Assembly: GCF_001693515.2 (NCBI RefSeq)
Contig: NZ_CP042968.1
Span: 124,001 to 188,000, forward strand
Direction of reading: 5' to 3'
DNA from: Bradyrhizobium paxllaeri
GTDB lineage: Bacteria; Pseudomonadota; Alphaproteobacteria; Rhizobiales; Xanthobacteraceae
DNA length: 64,000 nucleotides
The notes below the pieces were generated by a model that had not been told where the DNA came from, ran no database searches, and was given only the letters and a program-made list of their open reading frames with translations. A program made the position numbers and the translations under genes. Positions 17,971 to 26,642 of the stretch are shown one piece after another. How positions within the stretch are numbered: position 1 is the stretch's first letter; each line of letters begins with the position of its first letter.

Positions 17971-18728
17971 AAACGCCAGCCCGAATGCAAAGCCACGATA
18001 CCGCCTGAGAGGCTTTCCCACTTCACCCGCGCAAAGCCTGCGGCGCGGATCATCTCGGCAAATTGATTCGGGCGCGGAAATTTCCGGATCGATTCGACGA
18101 GATATTGATAAGATTCCGCATCGCCCGTCACGGCGCGGCCGAGCGGCGGGATCACCTTGAACGAGAACTGGTCGTACAGCCAGTCGAGTCCGGGAACGTC
18201 GACGGTGGAGAATTCCAGGCACAGGAATCGGCTGCCCGGCCGCAGCACGCGATAGGCCTCGCGCAAGGCGGCGTCGATCCGCGGCACGTTACGGATGCCG
18301 AAGGCGATGGTGTAGGCGTCGAAGGTGCGATCCGGAAACGCCAGCGTCTCGGCATTGCCCTCGACAAAGGCGACCTGATGGTCGAGATGGCGCGCCAGCG
18401 CGCGGTTGCGGCCGACCTCGAGCATGTCGGTATTGATGTCGCAGACGGTGGCGTGGAAGCCCAGGCCTGCCGCCGCCGCCGCGCGGAAGGCGATATCGCC
18501 GGTGCCGCCGGCGACGTCGAGCAGCGCAAACGGCGCGTCGTTTTTCGGCGGGTTGAGCGCCATAATCATGATGTCTTTCCAGACCCGGTGCAGGCCCGCC
18601 GACATCAGATCGTTCATCAGGTCGTAACGCCGTGCCACGCTGTGAAAAACGTCGTTCACCAGCGTCTGCTTGTCCCCCAAGGGCACGTCCCTGAAGCCAA
18701 AATGGGTGGTTTGATCCGGCCGATCCAT
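17967..18728 (-). CDS. ubiE: Ubiquinone/menaquinone C-methyltransferase UbiE
   Basis: A 253-residue class I SAM methyltransferase that methylates the C2 position of the benzoquinol ring (and demethylmenaquinone where present). SAM motif I is [13 protein letters not shown] (about residue 70), followed by CDINTDML and the acidic EGNAETLAF; the UbiE signatures [17 protein letters not shown] (about 30-47) and IAFGIRNV are intact. The ATG at 18728 ([12 protein letters not shown]) begins where family members do; one 7 codons further upstream is possible. It is translationally coupled to ubiB and diverges from mutM, with 79 bases between the starts. Confidence 0.97.
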   Translation of the reverse strand: MDRPDQTTHFGFRDVPLGDKQTLVNDVFHSVARRYDLMNDLMSAGLHRVWKDIMIMALNPPKNDAPFALLDVAGGTGDIAFRAAAAAGLGFHATVCDINTDMLEVGRNRALARHLDHQVAFVEGNAETLAFPDRTFDAYTIAFGIRNVPRIDAALREAYRVLRPGSRFLCLEFSTVDVPGLDWLYDQFSFKVIPPLGRAVTGDAESYQYLVESIRKFPRPNQFAEMIRAAGFARVKWESLSGGIVALHSGWRL

Positions 18729-18807
18729 CAACTTTACTCCGTAGGCCAACCATAGCGCGCCGGCCGCAATGGCGCTATCACGTCACCTCCATAAGGTGAA
18801 TGCCTGT

Positions 18808-19689
18808 ATGCCCGAATTGCCTGAAGTTGAGACCGTCCGCCGCGGCCTGCAGCCCGCCATGGAGGGGTCGAAAATCCTCAAGGCGGAAGCCCGCCGCAAG
18901 GATCTGCGGTTTCCCTTTCAAAAAGATTTTATTGCACGGCTGGAGGGCCAGACCGTGACCGGCCTCGGCCGCCGCGCCAAATACCTGATGGCGGATCTCG
19001 GCTCCGGCGATGTCCTGCTGATGCATCTGGGCATGTCCGGCTCGTTCCGGGTACTCGACGGCGTCAACGACAGCGCGCCCGGCCAATTCCACCATCCGCG
19101 CAGCGAGGACCGCGCGCATGACCACGTGGTGTTCCACATGTCATCGGGTGCCGCTATCGTGTTCAACGATCCGCGCCGCTTCGGCTACATGAAGATCATC
19201 GCCCGTAACGCGCTGGAGGACGAACCGCTGTTGAAGGATCTCGGGCCCGAGCCGCTCGGCAACGAATTCGATGCTGCGATGCTGGCGGCATCCTGTGCCA
19301 ACAAGAAGACCAGCCTGAAGGCCGCGCTACTCGACCAGCGCGTGGTCGCCGGCCTCGGCAATATCTATGTTTGCGAGGCGCTGTACCGGTCACACCTGTC
19401 GCCACGCCGGTTGGCGGCAACGCTGGCGACCAAGAAGGGCGAGCCAACCGACCATGCCGGGCGGCTGGTGAATGCGATTCACGCGGTGCTGAATCAGGCG
19501 ATCAAGGCCGGCGGCTCCTCGATCAGCGATCATCGCCTGACCTCGGGCGAACTTGGCTACTTCCAGCACTCGTTCGGGGTATATGATCGCGAGGACGAGA
19601 AGTGCCAGACCAAGGCCTGCGGCGGCATTGTGCGGCGCTTCGTGCAGAATGGCCGCTCTACCTTTTGGTGCCCGAAATGCCAGAAATGA
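18808..19689 (+). CDS. mutM: Formamidopyrimidine-DNA glycosylase
   Basis: The 293-residue Fpg/MutM, which excises 8-oxoguanine and formamidopyrimidines and nicks the strand. After removal of Met the N-terminal Pro2-Glu3 ([13 protein letters not shown]) supplies the catalytic residues; this fixes the start at 18808 rather than 18769. The zinc finger at the C-terminus has four cysteines: C-x4-C in CQTKAC and C-x2-C in CPKC. The helix-two-turn-helix region carries [18 protein letters not shown]. The stop overlaps the start of the next gene (ATGA). Confidence 0.97.
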   Translation: MPELPEVETVRRGLQPAMEGSKILKAEARRKDLRFPFQKDFIARLEGQTVTGLGRRAKYLMADLGSGDVLLMHLGMSGSFRVLDGVNDSAPGQFHHPRSEDRAHDHVVFHMSSGAAIVFNDPRRFGYMKIIARNALEDEPLLKDLGPEPLGNEFDAAMLAASCANKKTSLKAALLDQRVVAGLGNIYVCEALYRSHLSPRRLAATLATKKGEPTDHAGRLVNAIHAVLNQAIKAGGSSISDHRLTSGELGYFQHSFGVYDREDEKCQTKACGGIVRRFVQNGRSTFWCPKCQK

Positions 19690-20243
19690 CCGTTACGCCG
19701 ACGCTCGAAACCAAGCGCTTGATCTTGCGGCCGCTCGCGATGTCGGATGCGCCGGCGATCCAGCGCCATTTCAACAACTGGAACATCATCCAGCATCTCG
19801 CGCAGGTCGTTCCCTGGCCGTATCCGGAAGACGGCGCGGTGACCTTCATCACGCGGGAACTGGAAAGGGTCGCTGCGGGCGAAGAGATCTATAATTGGAT
19901 GCTGGTGCTGCGCGGCGGCGATGGCGAGGCGATCGGGAATATTCGCTTTCGCCCGCGGTCGGACAATGTGAAGGGCAACCGGGGTTTCTGGCTCGCGGAG
20001 CGTTATTGGAATCAGGGCTTGATGAGCGAAGCCGTTTCGGCGGTGAATGATTTTGCCTTCCGCACGCTCGGGATCGAGAGCTTCTATGCCTGCAATGCGG
20101 CCACCAACGCGGCGTCGCGCCGGGTCAAGCAGAAGACCGGCGCCGAATTCCTCGGCTATGTCGAGCTTGCCCATCACGACGGTCAGACGCTCGCCGAGAA
20201 ATGGCGCGTGACGCGGGAAAACTGGCTGCGCCGAAATCGATAG
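19686..20243 (+). CDS. GNAT family N-acetyltransferase (RimJ/RimL-like)
   Basis: A 185-residue GCN5-type acetyltransferase with the RimJ-like start [17 protein letters not shown], the acetyl-CoA region in [19 protein letters not shown] (about 105-123) and [23 protein letters not shown]. This subgroup acetylates N-terminal amino groups of proteins or small amines; the substrate is unknown. The ATG at 19686 overlaps the mutM stop. A strong terminator follows. Confidence 0.85.
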   Translation: MTVTPTLETKRLILRPLAMSDAPAIQRHFNNWNIIQHLAQVVPWPYPEDGAVTFITRELERVAAGEEIYNWMLVLRGGDGEAIGNIRFRPRSDNVKGNRGFWLAERYWNQGLMSEAVSAVNDFAFRTLGIESFYACNAATNAASRRVKQKTGAEFLGYVELAHHDGQTLAEKWRVTRENWLRRNR

Positions 20244-20244
20244 C

Positions 20245-20283
20245 GAAGCAATCCAGCGGGGCTGCTGGCTGGATTGCTTTTGC
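20245..20283 (+). terminator. Intrinsic terminator after mutM-acetyltransferase
   Basis: AAGCAATCCAGC (20246-20257) pairs with GCTGGATTGCTT, then TTTGCTTTCG. The stem has 12 bp. The GAAGCAATCCA element also occurs at 54252-54293, so this may be a repeat used as a terminator. Confidence 0.75.
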
Positions 20284-20352
20284 TTTCGCTCGTTGAGCTT
20301 CGGCCGACAAGTCGTCGCTCGCTTCCCGCGATGACACCGCGGGAGGGGGCTA

Positions 20353-21123
20353 TCAGGTCCGAGCCAAGATTCTCAGGAAGCGAGCGCTGTCGTTCGCAAT
20401 GGATGGGAGCGCCGCCATTGCGGGAAGAATCGCGGGCCTTTCCACCAGCTCCTTGACGATCGGCTCGTCGCGGGCGGTCGCCGCATTGCCCAACCTCGCG
20501 TCGACCCACTGCCAGAGGGCCTGGATTTCCTCGGCGGATTTGCCGCCTGGTGCATGTTCGCAGACCGCGAGGCCGGCGCTCAGCGCGTCCTGGTGATCGT
20601 TGCGCATCACGATGACTGGTCTCGCAACAATATCGGCGCTGTCGAGCGCGGCCTCATCGCCCAGCGCATTTTCTGCGCAGGCGAGGCGCGCCGCGCTCCG
20701 GATCGGGGTCTGGTTCAGGACGTAGGCGAACGGCTTGCGCCAGGCCCTGACGACGCTGAGCGTCGCTGCCGTCGCCTCGATGTCAGCGATGCTCGGACGC
20801 GCCGGAATCAGGCAGAAGTCGGCATAACGAATCGCGGAATTGGTCGCGGCGCTGATCCCGCCCGCGGTATCGACGATCGTCACCGTCACGCCCTCACGAC
20901 CGAGCGATTGCAGGCGCTGTTCGACCTCCCTGACGGCGTAGATCGGCTCGACGATCGGCGCGGCATAGGGGCGGCGGCGCTTCCAGTTCGAAACGGTGCC
21001 CTGTGTATCGGTCTCGATCAGGCGGACATTGTGCCCGGCCCGGATGGCGGCAAGCGCTAGGCTGATGGCGAGCGTGCTTTTCCCCGCGCCGCCCTTCTGG
21101 GTGGCCAATACGATCGTCTGCAT
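20353..21123 (-). CDS. ParA-family ATPase (orphan)
   Basis: A 256-residue ParA/MinD-type ATPase. The deviant Walker A is at the very start (QKGGAGKSTLAI, residues 9-20), the Walker A' region is ETDTQGTVSNW and Walker B is VTIVDTAGG. The start ATG at 21123 puts the P-loop where family members have it; the longer frame to 21372 is unlikely. Such ATPases position plasmids, chromosomes or other cargo. No parB or other partner gene lies beside it, so its cargo cannot be named. Similarity to VirC1-like proteins is possible. Confidence 0.85.
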   Translation of the reverse strand: MQTIVLATQKGGAGKSTLAISLALAAIRAGHNVRLIETDTQGTVSNWKRRRPYAAPIVEPIYAVREVEQRLQSLGREGVTVTIVDTAGGISAATNSAIRYADFCLIPARPSIADIEATAATLSVVRAWRKPFAYVLNQTPIRSAARLACAENALGDEAALDSADIVARPVIVMRNDHQDALSAGLAVCEHAPGGKSAEEIQALWQWVDARLGNAATARDEPIVKELVERPAILPAMAALPSIANDSARFLRILART

Positions 21124-21302
21124 TTCACGTCCTCTGGATGGCTTTCTGGCATTTTGGGTTCCGGCACACGAGCTGCGCCGCATTCTGCGACGCCAAGTTA
21201 CGCGCTCTCTCAGACGTGCCCAGCCCGATCCAAAGGTCAGGGGATCGCGGTAGTCCGAATCAGTCAGCTTGCAATGATGCCCGATTCTGGAATGGTGGTC
21301 AT

Positions 21303-21340
21303 CCGGGCAAATACTGCCGCGTGGTGCATTTTGTGCCCGG
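21303..21340 (+). other. Possible leader hairpin before the gamma-glutamyltransferase gene
   Basis: CCGGGCAAAT (21303-21312) can pair with ATTTTGTGCCCGG (21328-21340) with a small bulge. It lies 30 bases before the ATG in the divergent 247-base space between the ParA-like gene and the gamma-glutamyltransferase gene. Confidence 0.3.
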
Positions 21341-21370
21341 TGAAACCACAACAAGAAACGGGAAAACAGC

Positions 21371-23050
21371 ATGACGGGTCATTGGCGGGATCGCGCAGCC
21401 ACCACTTTTCAATGCCAGAAGCAGCCTGCGGCCGGAAGCCACGGCATGGTGGTCAGCAATCATCCGCTGGCATCGAGCGCGGGCGCGGAAATGCTGGCGG
21501 CCGGCGGCAACGCCATCGATGCCGCGATCGCGACCCTGTTTGCGCTGACGGTGGTCGAGCCGATGATGGTCGGCATCATCGGCGGCGGCATGGCCCACAT
21601 CAGGCTCGCCGATGGCAGCCACCGCTTCATCGACGGCCAGAGCACGGTGCCGCTGGCGGTGAGGCCCGATACCTACACCTCGAAGCCCGGCTCGGCGCAT
21701 GACGTGTTCGACACCGTCGGCGATGAAAATCTGACCGGACCGAAGGCCGTCGCGGTGCCGGGCTCGCTGAAGGCCTGGTGCGAGACGCTGCAGCGGTTCG
21801 GCACCATGAGCCTTGCCGACGTCATGCAGCCTGCCATCAAGTATGCCTCCCGCGGTTATGCGGCGACGCCTTATCTGCACGAATGCATCACCGACAGCGC
21901 GGCCGAGATGTCCAAGGACAAGGCGATTTCGGCGATCTACCTACCCAACGGGACGCCGCTGAAAGTCGGCGAGCGCGTGGTGCAGTCGGAATATGCGGAG
22001 ACGCTGCGCTTCATCTCGCAGCATGGCGAGGCGGCGCTGTATCAGGGGCCGCTCGGCGACATTCTTGTCGATTACATGAAGAAGAACGGCGGCTTCATCG
22101 CCCGCGAGGATCTCACGGGCTACAAGACGGTCGAGCGCCAGCCGATCCGCGCGGATTATCGCGGCTGGCAAATTCTGGGCCCGCCGCCGCCCGCGGCCTC
22201 CGGCGTGCACATCGCACAGATGCTCAACATTCTCGAAGGCTATGAGATCGCAAAGCTCGGCTTCGGCTCGGCGGAAACCATCCATTATCTCGCCGAAGTG
22301 CTCAAGATCGCCTTCGCCGACCGCGCCGCCGCCAGCGGTGATCCTGATTTCATCAACGTGCCGGTCGAGCGGCTGACCTCGAAGGCCTATGCCGACGAGC
22401 GTCGCCGCGCGATCGATCCGAACCGCGCGCAGGCGTGGGGCGCGGGTGTGGCGCAGCTCGAAAGCGCCCACACCACGCACATGACCGCGGCGGATGCGTT
22501 CGGCAACGTGGTCGCGACCACGCAGACCATCAACAATTTGTTCGGCGCGAAAATCCTGATACCCGGCCTCGGCGCCATCCCGAACAATTACATGAATCTC
22601 TACGATCCCCGTCCCGGCCATGCGCTGTCGCTGGCGCCGGGCAAGCGCGTGACGACGTCGATGTCGCCGATGATGGCGTTGCGCGATGGCAAGCTCGTTT
22701 ACGCGCTCGGCCTGCCCGGCGGAAAGCGCATCTTCCCAAGTGCGATGCAGGCACTGATCAACCTGATCGACCACGGCATGAGCCTGCAGGAGGCGGTCGA
22801 AGCGCCGCGGGTCTGGACCGAGGGCAATGCGCTCGAAGTCGAACTGGCGGTGCCTGATCATGTTCGCGCCAAACTTGCCGCGATGGGTCACCAGGTGCAG
22901 CCGATGCCGACGGTTGCCGGCGGCATGAACGCGATCCAGTTCCACGAAGACGGCACGATGTCGGGCGCGGCGTGCTGGCGTGCGGACGGAACGCCGATCG
23001 GTATTGCCGGCGGCCTGGCGCGCGCTGGCGTGAGATTCGGGTTGAGGTGA
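21371..23050 (+). CDS. Gamma-glutamyltransferase family protein
   Basis: A 559-residue Ntn hydrolase. The precursor would cleave before Thr368 in AHTTHMTAADAFGNVVATTQ, giving a large and a small subunit with Thr as nucleophile. The N-terminal GMVVSNHPLASSAGAEMLAAGGNAIDAA and C-terminal GLPGGKRIFPSAMQA segments match the family (E. coli has GSPGG). Family members transfer or hydrolyse gamma-glutamyl groups such as those of glutathione, and some relatives act on cephalosporin side chains. No signal peptide is visible, unlike periplasmic GGT, so it is probably cytoplasmic. Substrate uncertain. Confidence 0.88.
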   Translation: MTGHWRDRAATTFQCQKQPAAGSHGMVVSNHPLASSAGAEMLAAGGNAIDAAIATLFALTVVEPMMVGIIGGGMAHIRLADGSHRFIDGQSTVPLAVRPDTYTSKPGSAHDVFDTVGDENLTGPKAVAVPGSLKAWCETLQRFGTMSLADVMQPAIKYASRGYAATPYLHECITDSAAEMSKDKAISAIYLPNGTPLKVGERVVQSEYAETLRFISQHGEAALYQGPLGDILVDYMKKNGGFIAREDLTGYKTVERQPIRADYRGWQILGPPPPAASGVHIAQMLNILEGYEIAKLGFGSAETIHYLAEVLKIAFADRAAASGDPDFINVPVERLTSKAYADERRRAIDPNRAQAWGAGVAQLESAHTTHMTAADAFGNVVATTQTINNLFGAKILIPGLGAIPNNYMNLYDPRPGHALSLAPGKRVTTSMSPMMALRDGKLVYALGLPGGKRIFPSAMQALINLIDHGMSLQEAVEAPRVWTEGNALEVELAVPDHVRAKLAAMGHQVQPMPTVAGGMNAIQFHEDGTMSGAACWRADGTPIGIAGGLARAGVRFGLR

Positions 23051-23077
23051 GACCTTTGCTCCTGCCGCGCTAAAGAA

Positions 23078-23178
23078 TGTCATACCCGCGAATGCGGGTA
23101 TCCAGTACGCCGCAGCCTATCGGCTCTGTCACAAACGTCTCTGGATACTGGGTCACCTGCATTCGCAGGTGACGACAG
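23078..23178. repeat. Intergenic palindromic repeat, GGATCCAGTACGCCGC family (copy 1)
   Basis: Begins TGTCATACCCGCGAATGCGG, has the core TCCAGTACGCCGCAG, and ends with CTGGATACTGGGTCACCTG and GACGACA. It sits between convergent genes. Related copy at 41256-41374. Confidence 0.75.
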
Positions 23179-23179
23179 C

Positions 23180-24559
23180 TTACTTCCTGACGCAGATCAC
23201 GCGAACCACTGACGCCTTGGCGTCCGCCGATCCACCTGCCGGATTAACCCCATTGGCCTTCAGAAAATCGCGCAGCGTATCGCTGGTCACCAGCACCGCC
23301 TGGCCCGTGGGCGCGCCATTGGTGGTCCCTGCGACCTGAACCGGCTTCAACAGCGCGATGCCGGCAAACCTGCCGTCGCCATCCTGCGCGGGCGCACCGG
23401 AAAAGCCGAGCGCGGGTGCGGGAGTCAGCGCTATGTCGGCGCCGCCGCCAAGTTGGGCCACCGAAGCCTTGGCGCTGGTGACCGCGGCACCGCCGCCCTG
23501 GTTCTGCGGATCGGCGATGCCGGTGAGATCGAGCGCGGTTTTTGTCGCGGAGTTGGCAAGATTCAGCGCCTTCAACCCGCGTGCGCCATAGATGCGCAGC
23601 AGCGCGAGATCGTGCTCCTTGTCCTCGGCGACGCGGTCGGCATTGCCGAAGCCCGCGATCGCCACCGTGAGGCAACCGTCGGTGATCTGGCGATCGGCGA
23701 TGATCGCGCCATCGTCGCCGACGACGACACCGGTGCCGTATTCGACGGTTTTGCGCGGCGGAGGCCCTGCGGTTTGCGCAGCCGCCGGAAACGCGTTGAA
23801 CGCACTCGACATCGCGATCACGACCGGCTCCACGGTGTTCTCGGTTGCCTGATCGTACATGATGGTGAGGATGCGGACCTCGTCACCCCTGAAGGTGCCC
23901 CGCATGTAAAACTTCTTCAGGCCCTGCAGGCCGGACAGCACGAAGAAATCAGGCTTGACCACGGTGTAATCGATATTGCGGCCCGGCTCCTTCTTCTCGC
24001 GCTCGGCAAGCTTGGCCGTGGTCGGATTGGCCTCCTTGCGCCGCGCCAGTTGAATCTGGATCGTGCCGGTCGGCGAGGTCCATTTGGTGCCGTTGGCGTC
24101 GCTGGCCTGCGCCGGCACCAGCTTGGTGGGAATTCCCAGCCGCGCGCCGGTGCCGGGATCGGTGGCGATCTTCCAGCCGACGCTTTCCTGCTTTTTCCTG
24201 GCGGTATCGGCCAGCGCACCGCGCTCCTGCGGGTTGAGCACGCCGGTCGGCTTGCCCCCGCGCGACTTCTGGAATTCCTTGATCGCATTGACCATGCGCT
24301 CGCTGACGTCGCCGGTGATGGCGCCGTTATACTGTCCGACCCAGGCGAGGTCCGACTGCAGCGTCAGCCGCTCGGCCTGTCCCAGCGCCTTGGCGGTGTC
24401 CTCCGGCTTCTGCAGCGCGGGGCGGACCGGCTCCGTCGCGACCGGCTTGGGCTTGGTGCCAGCCGTGGAAGGCGGCGTCATTTGCGCCTGCGCGGTGGTC
24501 CCGACGACCACAAAAACCGAGGCCGCGATCACCAATGTTGCTGAAGGCACCAATCTCAT
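23180..24559 (-). CDS. Secreted trypsin-fold protein with peptidoglycan-binding-like domain, catalytic His absent
   Basis: A 459-residue exported protein. MRLVPSATLVIAASVFVVVG with AQAQ is a signal peptide. Residues about 65-125 resemble a peptidoglycan-binding domain 1 (GQYNGAITGDVSERMVNAIK). The C-terminal half has a trypsin-like core: GTGVVVGDDGAIIADRQITD where family members have the His of TNHHVV, then HDLALLRI (Asp317) and GFSGAPA (Ser387). The Ser and Asp positions are kept but no His is visible at the expected place, so it may be a pseudoprotease. The start at 24559 follows the signal peptide; the frame to 24616 adds an unlikely leader. Function unknown. Confidence 0.75.
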   Translation of the reverse strand: MRLVPSATLVIAASVFVVVGTTAQAQMTPPSTAGTKPKPVATEPVRPALQKPEDTAKALGQAERLTLQSDLAWVGQYNGAITGDVSERMVNAIKEFQKSRGGKPTGVLNPQERGALADTARKKQESVGWKIATDPGTGARLGIPTKLVPAQASDANGTKWTSPTGTIQIQLARRKEANPTTAKLAEREKKEPGRNIDYTVVKPDFFVLSGLQGLKKFYMRGTFRGDEVRILTIMYDQATENTVEPVVIAMSSAFNAFPAAAQTAGPPPRKTVEYGTGVVVGDDGAIIADRQITDGCLTVAIAGFGNADRVAEDKEHDLALLRIYGARGLKALNLANSATKTALDLTGIADPQNQGGGAAVTSAKASVAQLGGGADIALTPAPALGFSGAPAQDGDGRFAGIALLKPVQVAGTTNGAPTGQAVLVTSDTLRDFLKANGVNPAGGSADAKASVVRVICVRK

Positions 24560-24708
24560 GACAAATCCCGGCGGAAGAGGGAGAGTGCGATCATTGACGT
24601 CTGGCCAATTAAGCACATCTGCTTAGTCGGCAACAACTGCGCCCCGGTTCAGGGAATCTCCGGTTCAGGTCTGATAGTCGGGATGCGGGAAAAGGAAGTA
24701 GTGCGATC

Positions 24709-25512
24709 ATGCTGACGGCCGACGAACTCGAACGCTATGCCCGCCACATCGTGCTGCGCGACGTCGGCGGCCCCGGGCAGGCCGCGCTGAAGCAGGCCTC
24801 GGCGCTGGTGATCGGCGCCGGCGGCCTCGGCGCGCCGGTGTTGATGTATCTGGCCGCCGCCGGTGTCGGCAGGCTCGGCGCTGTCGATGACGACATCGTT
24901 TCGCTGTCCAATCTGCAGCGACAGATCATCCACACCACGCCTGACATCGGCCGGCTCAAGGTCGACAGTGCCGCGGAAACAGTTCGCGCGCTCAATCCCC
25001 ATGTCCAGTTCGAGCCGCATGCGGTGCGCCTCAATGCGGGGAATGTGATGGCGCTGATCGACGACTACGATCTCGTGCTCGACGGCTCCGATAATTTCGA
25101 AACCCGCTATCTGATTTCCGACGCTTGTTTCTTCGCCGGCAAGCCGCTGATCACGGCGGCGCTGGGTCAGTTCGACGGATCGCTGACCACGATCCGCGCT
25201 CATGAACGGGATGCCGACGGCCGCTTCAACCCGACCTATCGCTGCCTGTTTCCCGAACCGCCGCCGCCAGGCACCGTGCCGGCCTGCGCCGAGGCCGGCG
25301 TGATGGGCGCGCTGGCGGGCATGCTCGGCTCGATGATGGCGCTGGAGGCGATCCGCGAAATCGTCGGCTTCGGCGAGAGCCTGGTCGGGCGGTTGGTGAT
25401 GGTGGACGCGCGCGCGATGCGCTTCGAAACCCTGCGCTATCAGCGCGATCCGCAGAACCCGCTCAACGGCGATACGCCCGTCATCGTCGATCTGAGCGGG
25501 CACGCGGCCTAA
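24709..25512 (+). CDS. MoeB/ThiF/HesA-family sulfur-carrier adenylyltransferase
   Basis: A 267-residue E1-like enzyme. Features are VIGAGGLGAPVLMYLAAAGV (ATP site, about 33-52), DDDIVSLSNLQRQIIHTTPDIG, DGSDNFETRYLISD, and ACAEAGVMGALAGMLGSMMA with a catalytic-type cysteine. It would activate the C-terminus of MoaD or ThiS as an acyl-adenylate. The usual CxxC zinc pairs of MoeB are not intact: the segment reads TYRCLFPEP with only one cysteine, and I see no second pair near the end. Assignment to molybdopterin or thiamine synthesis is open; no other mo or thi gene is in the window. Confidence 0.88.
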   Translation: MLTADELERYARHIVLRDVGGPGQAALKQASALVIGAGGLGAPVLMYLAAAGVGRLGAVDDDIVSLSNLQRQIIHTTPDIGRLKVDSAAETVRALNPHVQFEPHAVRLNAGNVMALIDDYDLVLDGSDNFETRYLISDACFFAGKPLITAALGQFDGSLTTIRAHERDADGRFNPTYRCLFPEPPPPGTVPACAEAGVMGALAGMLGSMMALEAIREIVGFGESLVGRLVMVDARAMRFETLRYQRDPQNPLNGDTPVIVDLSGHAA

Positions 25513-25525
25513 CATTCCCTGCCGC

Positions 25526-26521
25526 TCATCGCTTCTCGCTGTCCATATGCGCGAGCTGGGCTTCGGGATAGCGCGCGCCGGCGGCGGCGCCGGGTGGAAA
25601 CGCTTCGGCCAATGCGGCCAGATGAGTCGGCGTCAGCTTTACATCGAGTGCACCGAGCGCCTCAGCGAGACGATCGCGGCGACGGGCGCCGACCAGCGGC
25701 ACGATATCGCTGCCCTGCGCGGCGACCCAGGCAATGGCGACTTGGGCTGGCGAAGCGCCGACGTCGTCGGCAATTCGCCGCAACGAGTCAGCCAGCATCA
25801 GGTTCGCATCGAGATTCGATCCCTGAAAGCGCGGGCTCATGGCACGGAAATCCTGCCCACCGGAACGATCCTTGGTCCAGTGGCCGCTGATCAGGCCGCG
25901 CGCCAATACGCCATAGGCAGTGATGCCAATGCCGAGTTCCCGGCAAGTTTTCAGGATGTCGCTCTCGATGCCGCGTGCGAGCAACGAATACTCGATCTGC
26001 AGATCGACAATCGGATGCACGGCGTGCGCCCGGCGAATAGTTTCGGAACCAACCTCGGAAAGGCCGATGTGCCTGATCCAACCGGCTTTGATCATGTCGG
26101 CCATCGCGCCGATGGTTTCCTCGATCGGCACATCCGGATCGAGCCGCGCGGGCCGATAGATGTCGATGGTGTCGACGCCAAGCCGCTGCAGCGAGTAGGC
26201 GACGAAATTCCTGATCGCGGCCGGGCGGCTGTCATAGCCGAGAAAGCTCTTGTTGGGATCGCGCAGCGCGCCGAACTTCACGCTGATCTGCAGATTGTTG
26301 CGACCGTGACCGGCGAGCGCTTCGCGGATCAGCATTTCATTGTGGCCCATGCCGTAGAAATCGCCGGTGTCGAGCAGGGTGATGCCGGCATCGAGCGCGG
26401 CGTGGATGGTGGCGATGCTCTCGTTGCGGTCGGCCGGGCCGTAAAAGTCAGACATGCCCATGCAGCCGAGGCCGATGGCGGAGACTTGGGGACCGGTAGA
26501 GCCGAGTTTGCGCTGTTCCAT
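25526..26521 (-). CDS. Aldo/keto reductase
   Basis: A 331-residue AKR. The start [23 protein letters not shown] is characteristic; the tetrad Asp/Tyr are in LLDTGDFYG and Lys in ISVKFGA. The His that is normally in the segment YQHRVDP is replaced: it reads IYRPARLDP. The C-terminal NADPH-binding signature [19 protein letters not shown] is intact. Family members reduce aldehydes and ketones; with the tetrad altered its activity is uncertain. I start at the ATG at 26521; the upstream extension to 26611 is not family-like. A LysR regulator gene diverges from it. Confidence 0.9.
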   Translation of the reverse strand: MEQRKLGSTGPQVSAIGLGCMGMSDFYGPADRNESIATIHAALDAGITLLDTGDFYGMGHNEMLIREALAGHGRNNLQISVKFGALRDPNKSFLGYDSRPAAIRNFVAYSLQRLGVDTIDIYRPARLDPDVPIEETIGAMADMIKAGWIRHIGLSEVGSETIRRAHAVHPIVDLQIEYSLLARGIESDILKTCRELGIGITAYGVLARGLISGHWTKDRSGGQDFRAMSPRFQGSNLDANLMLADSLRRIADDVGASPAQVAIAWVAAQGSDIVPLVGARRRDRLAEALGALDVKLTPTHLAALAEAFPPGAAAGARYPEAQLAHMDSEKR

Positions 26522-26604
26522 GATGGTTCTCCTCGAATTGCCGGCGGCCGTTTCGCGCCGTCGTGACGAGGCTGATATGAACCCTCGCGGCTGCAGCGAT
26601 AAGC

Positions 26605-26642
26605 TGGACAATTCATAATAGGTTGTTCAATATATCGAACAA
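26605..26642 (+). promoter_or_regulatory. Inverted repeat at the LysR gene start (probable operator)
   Basis: TTGTTC (26623-26628), 8 bases, GAACAA (26637-26642) form a nearly perfect palindrome that abuts the LysR ATG at 26642. A third related half-site, GGACAA (26606-26611), lies upstream. The 120-base space is shared by the divergent aldo/keto reductase gene, so one site could serve both. A -35-like TGGACA (26605-26610) lies upstream; no ribosome binding site precedes the ATG. Confidence 0.55.
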
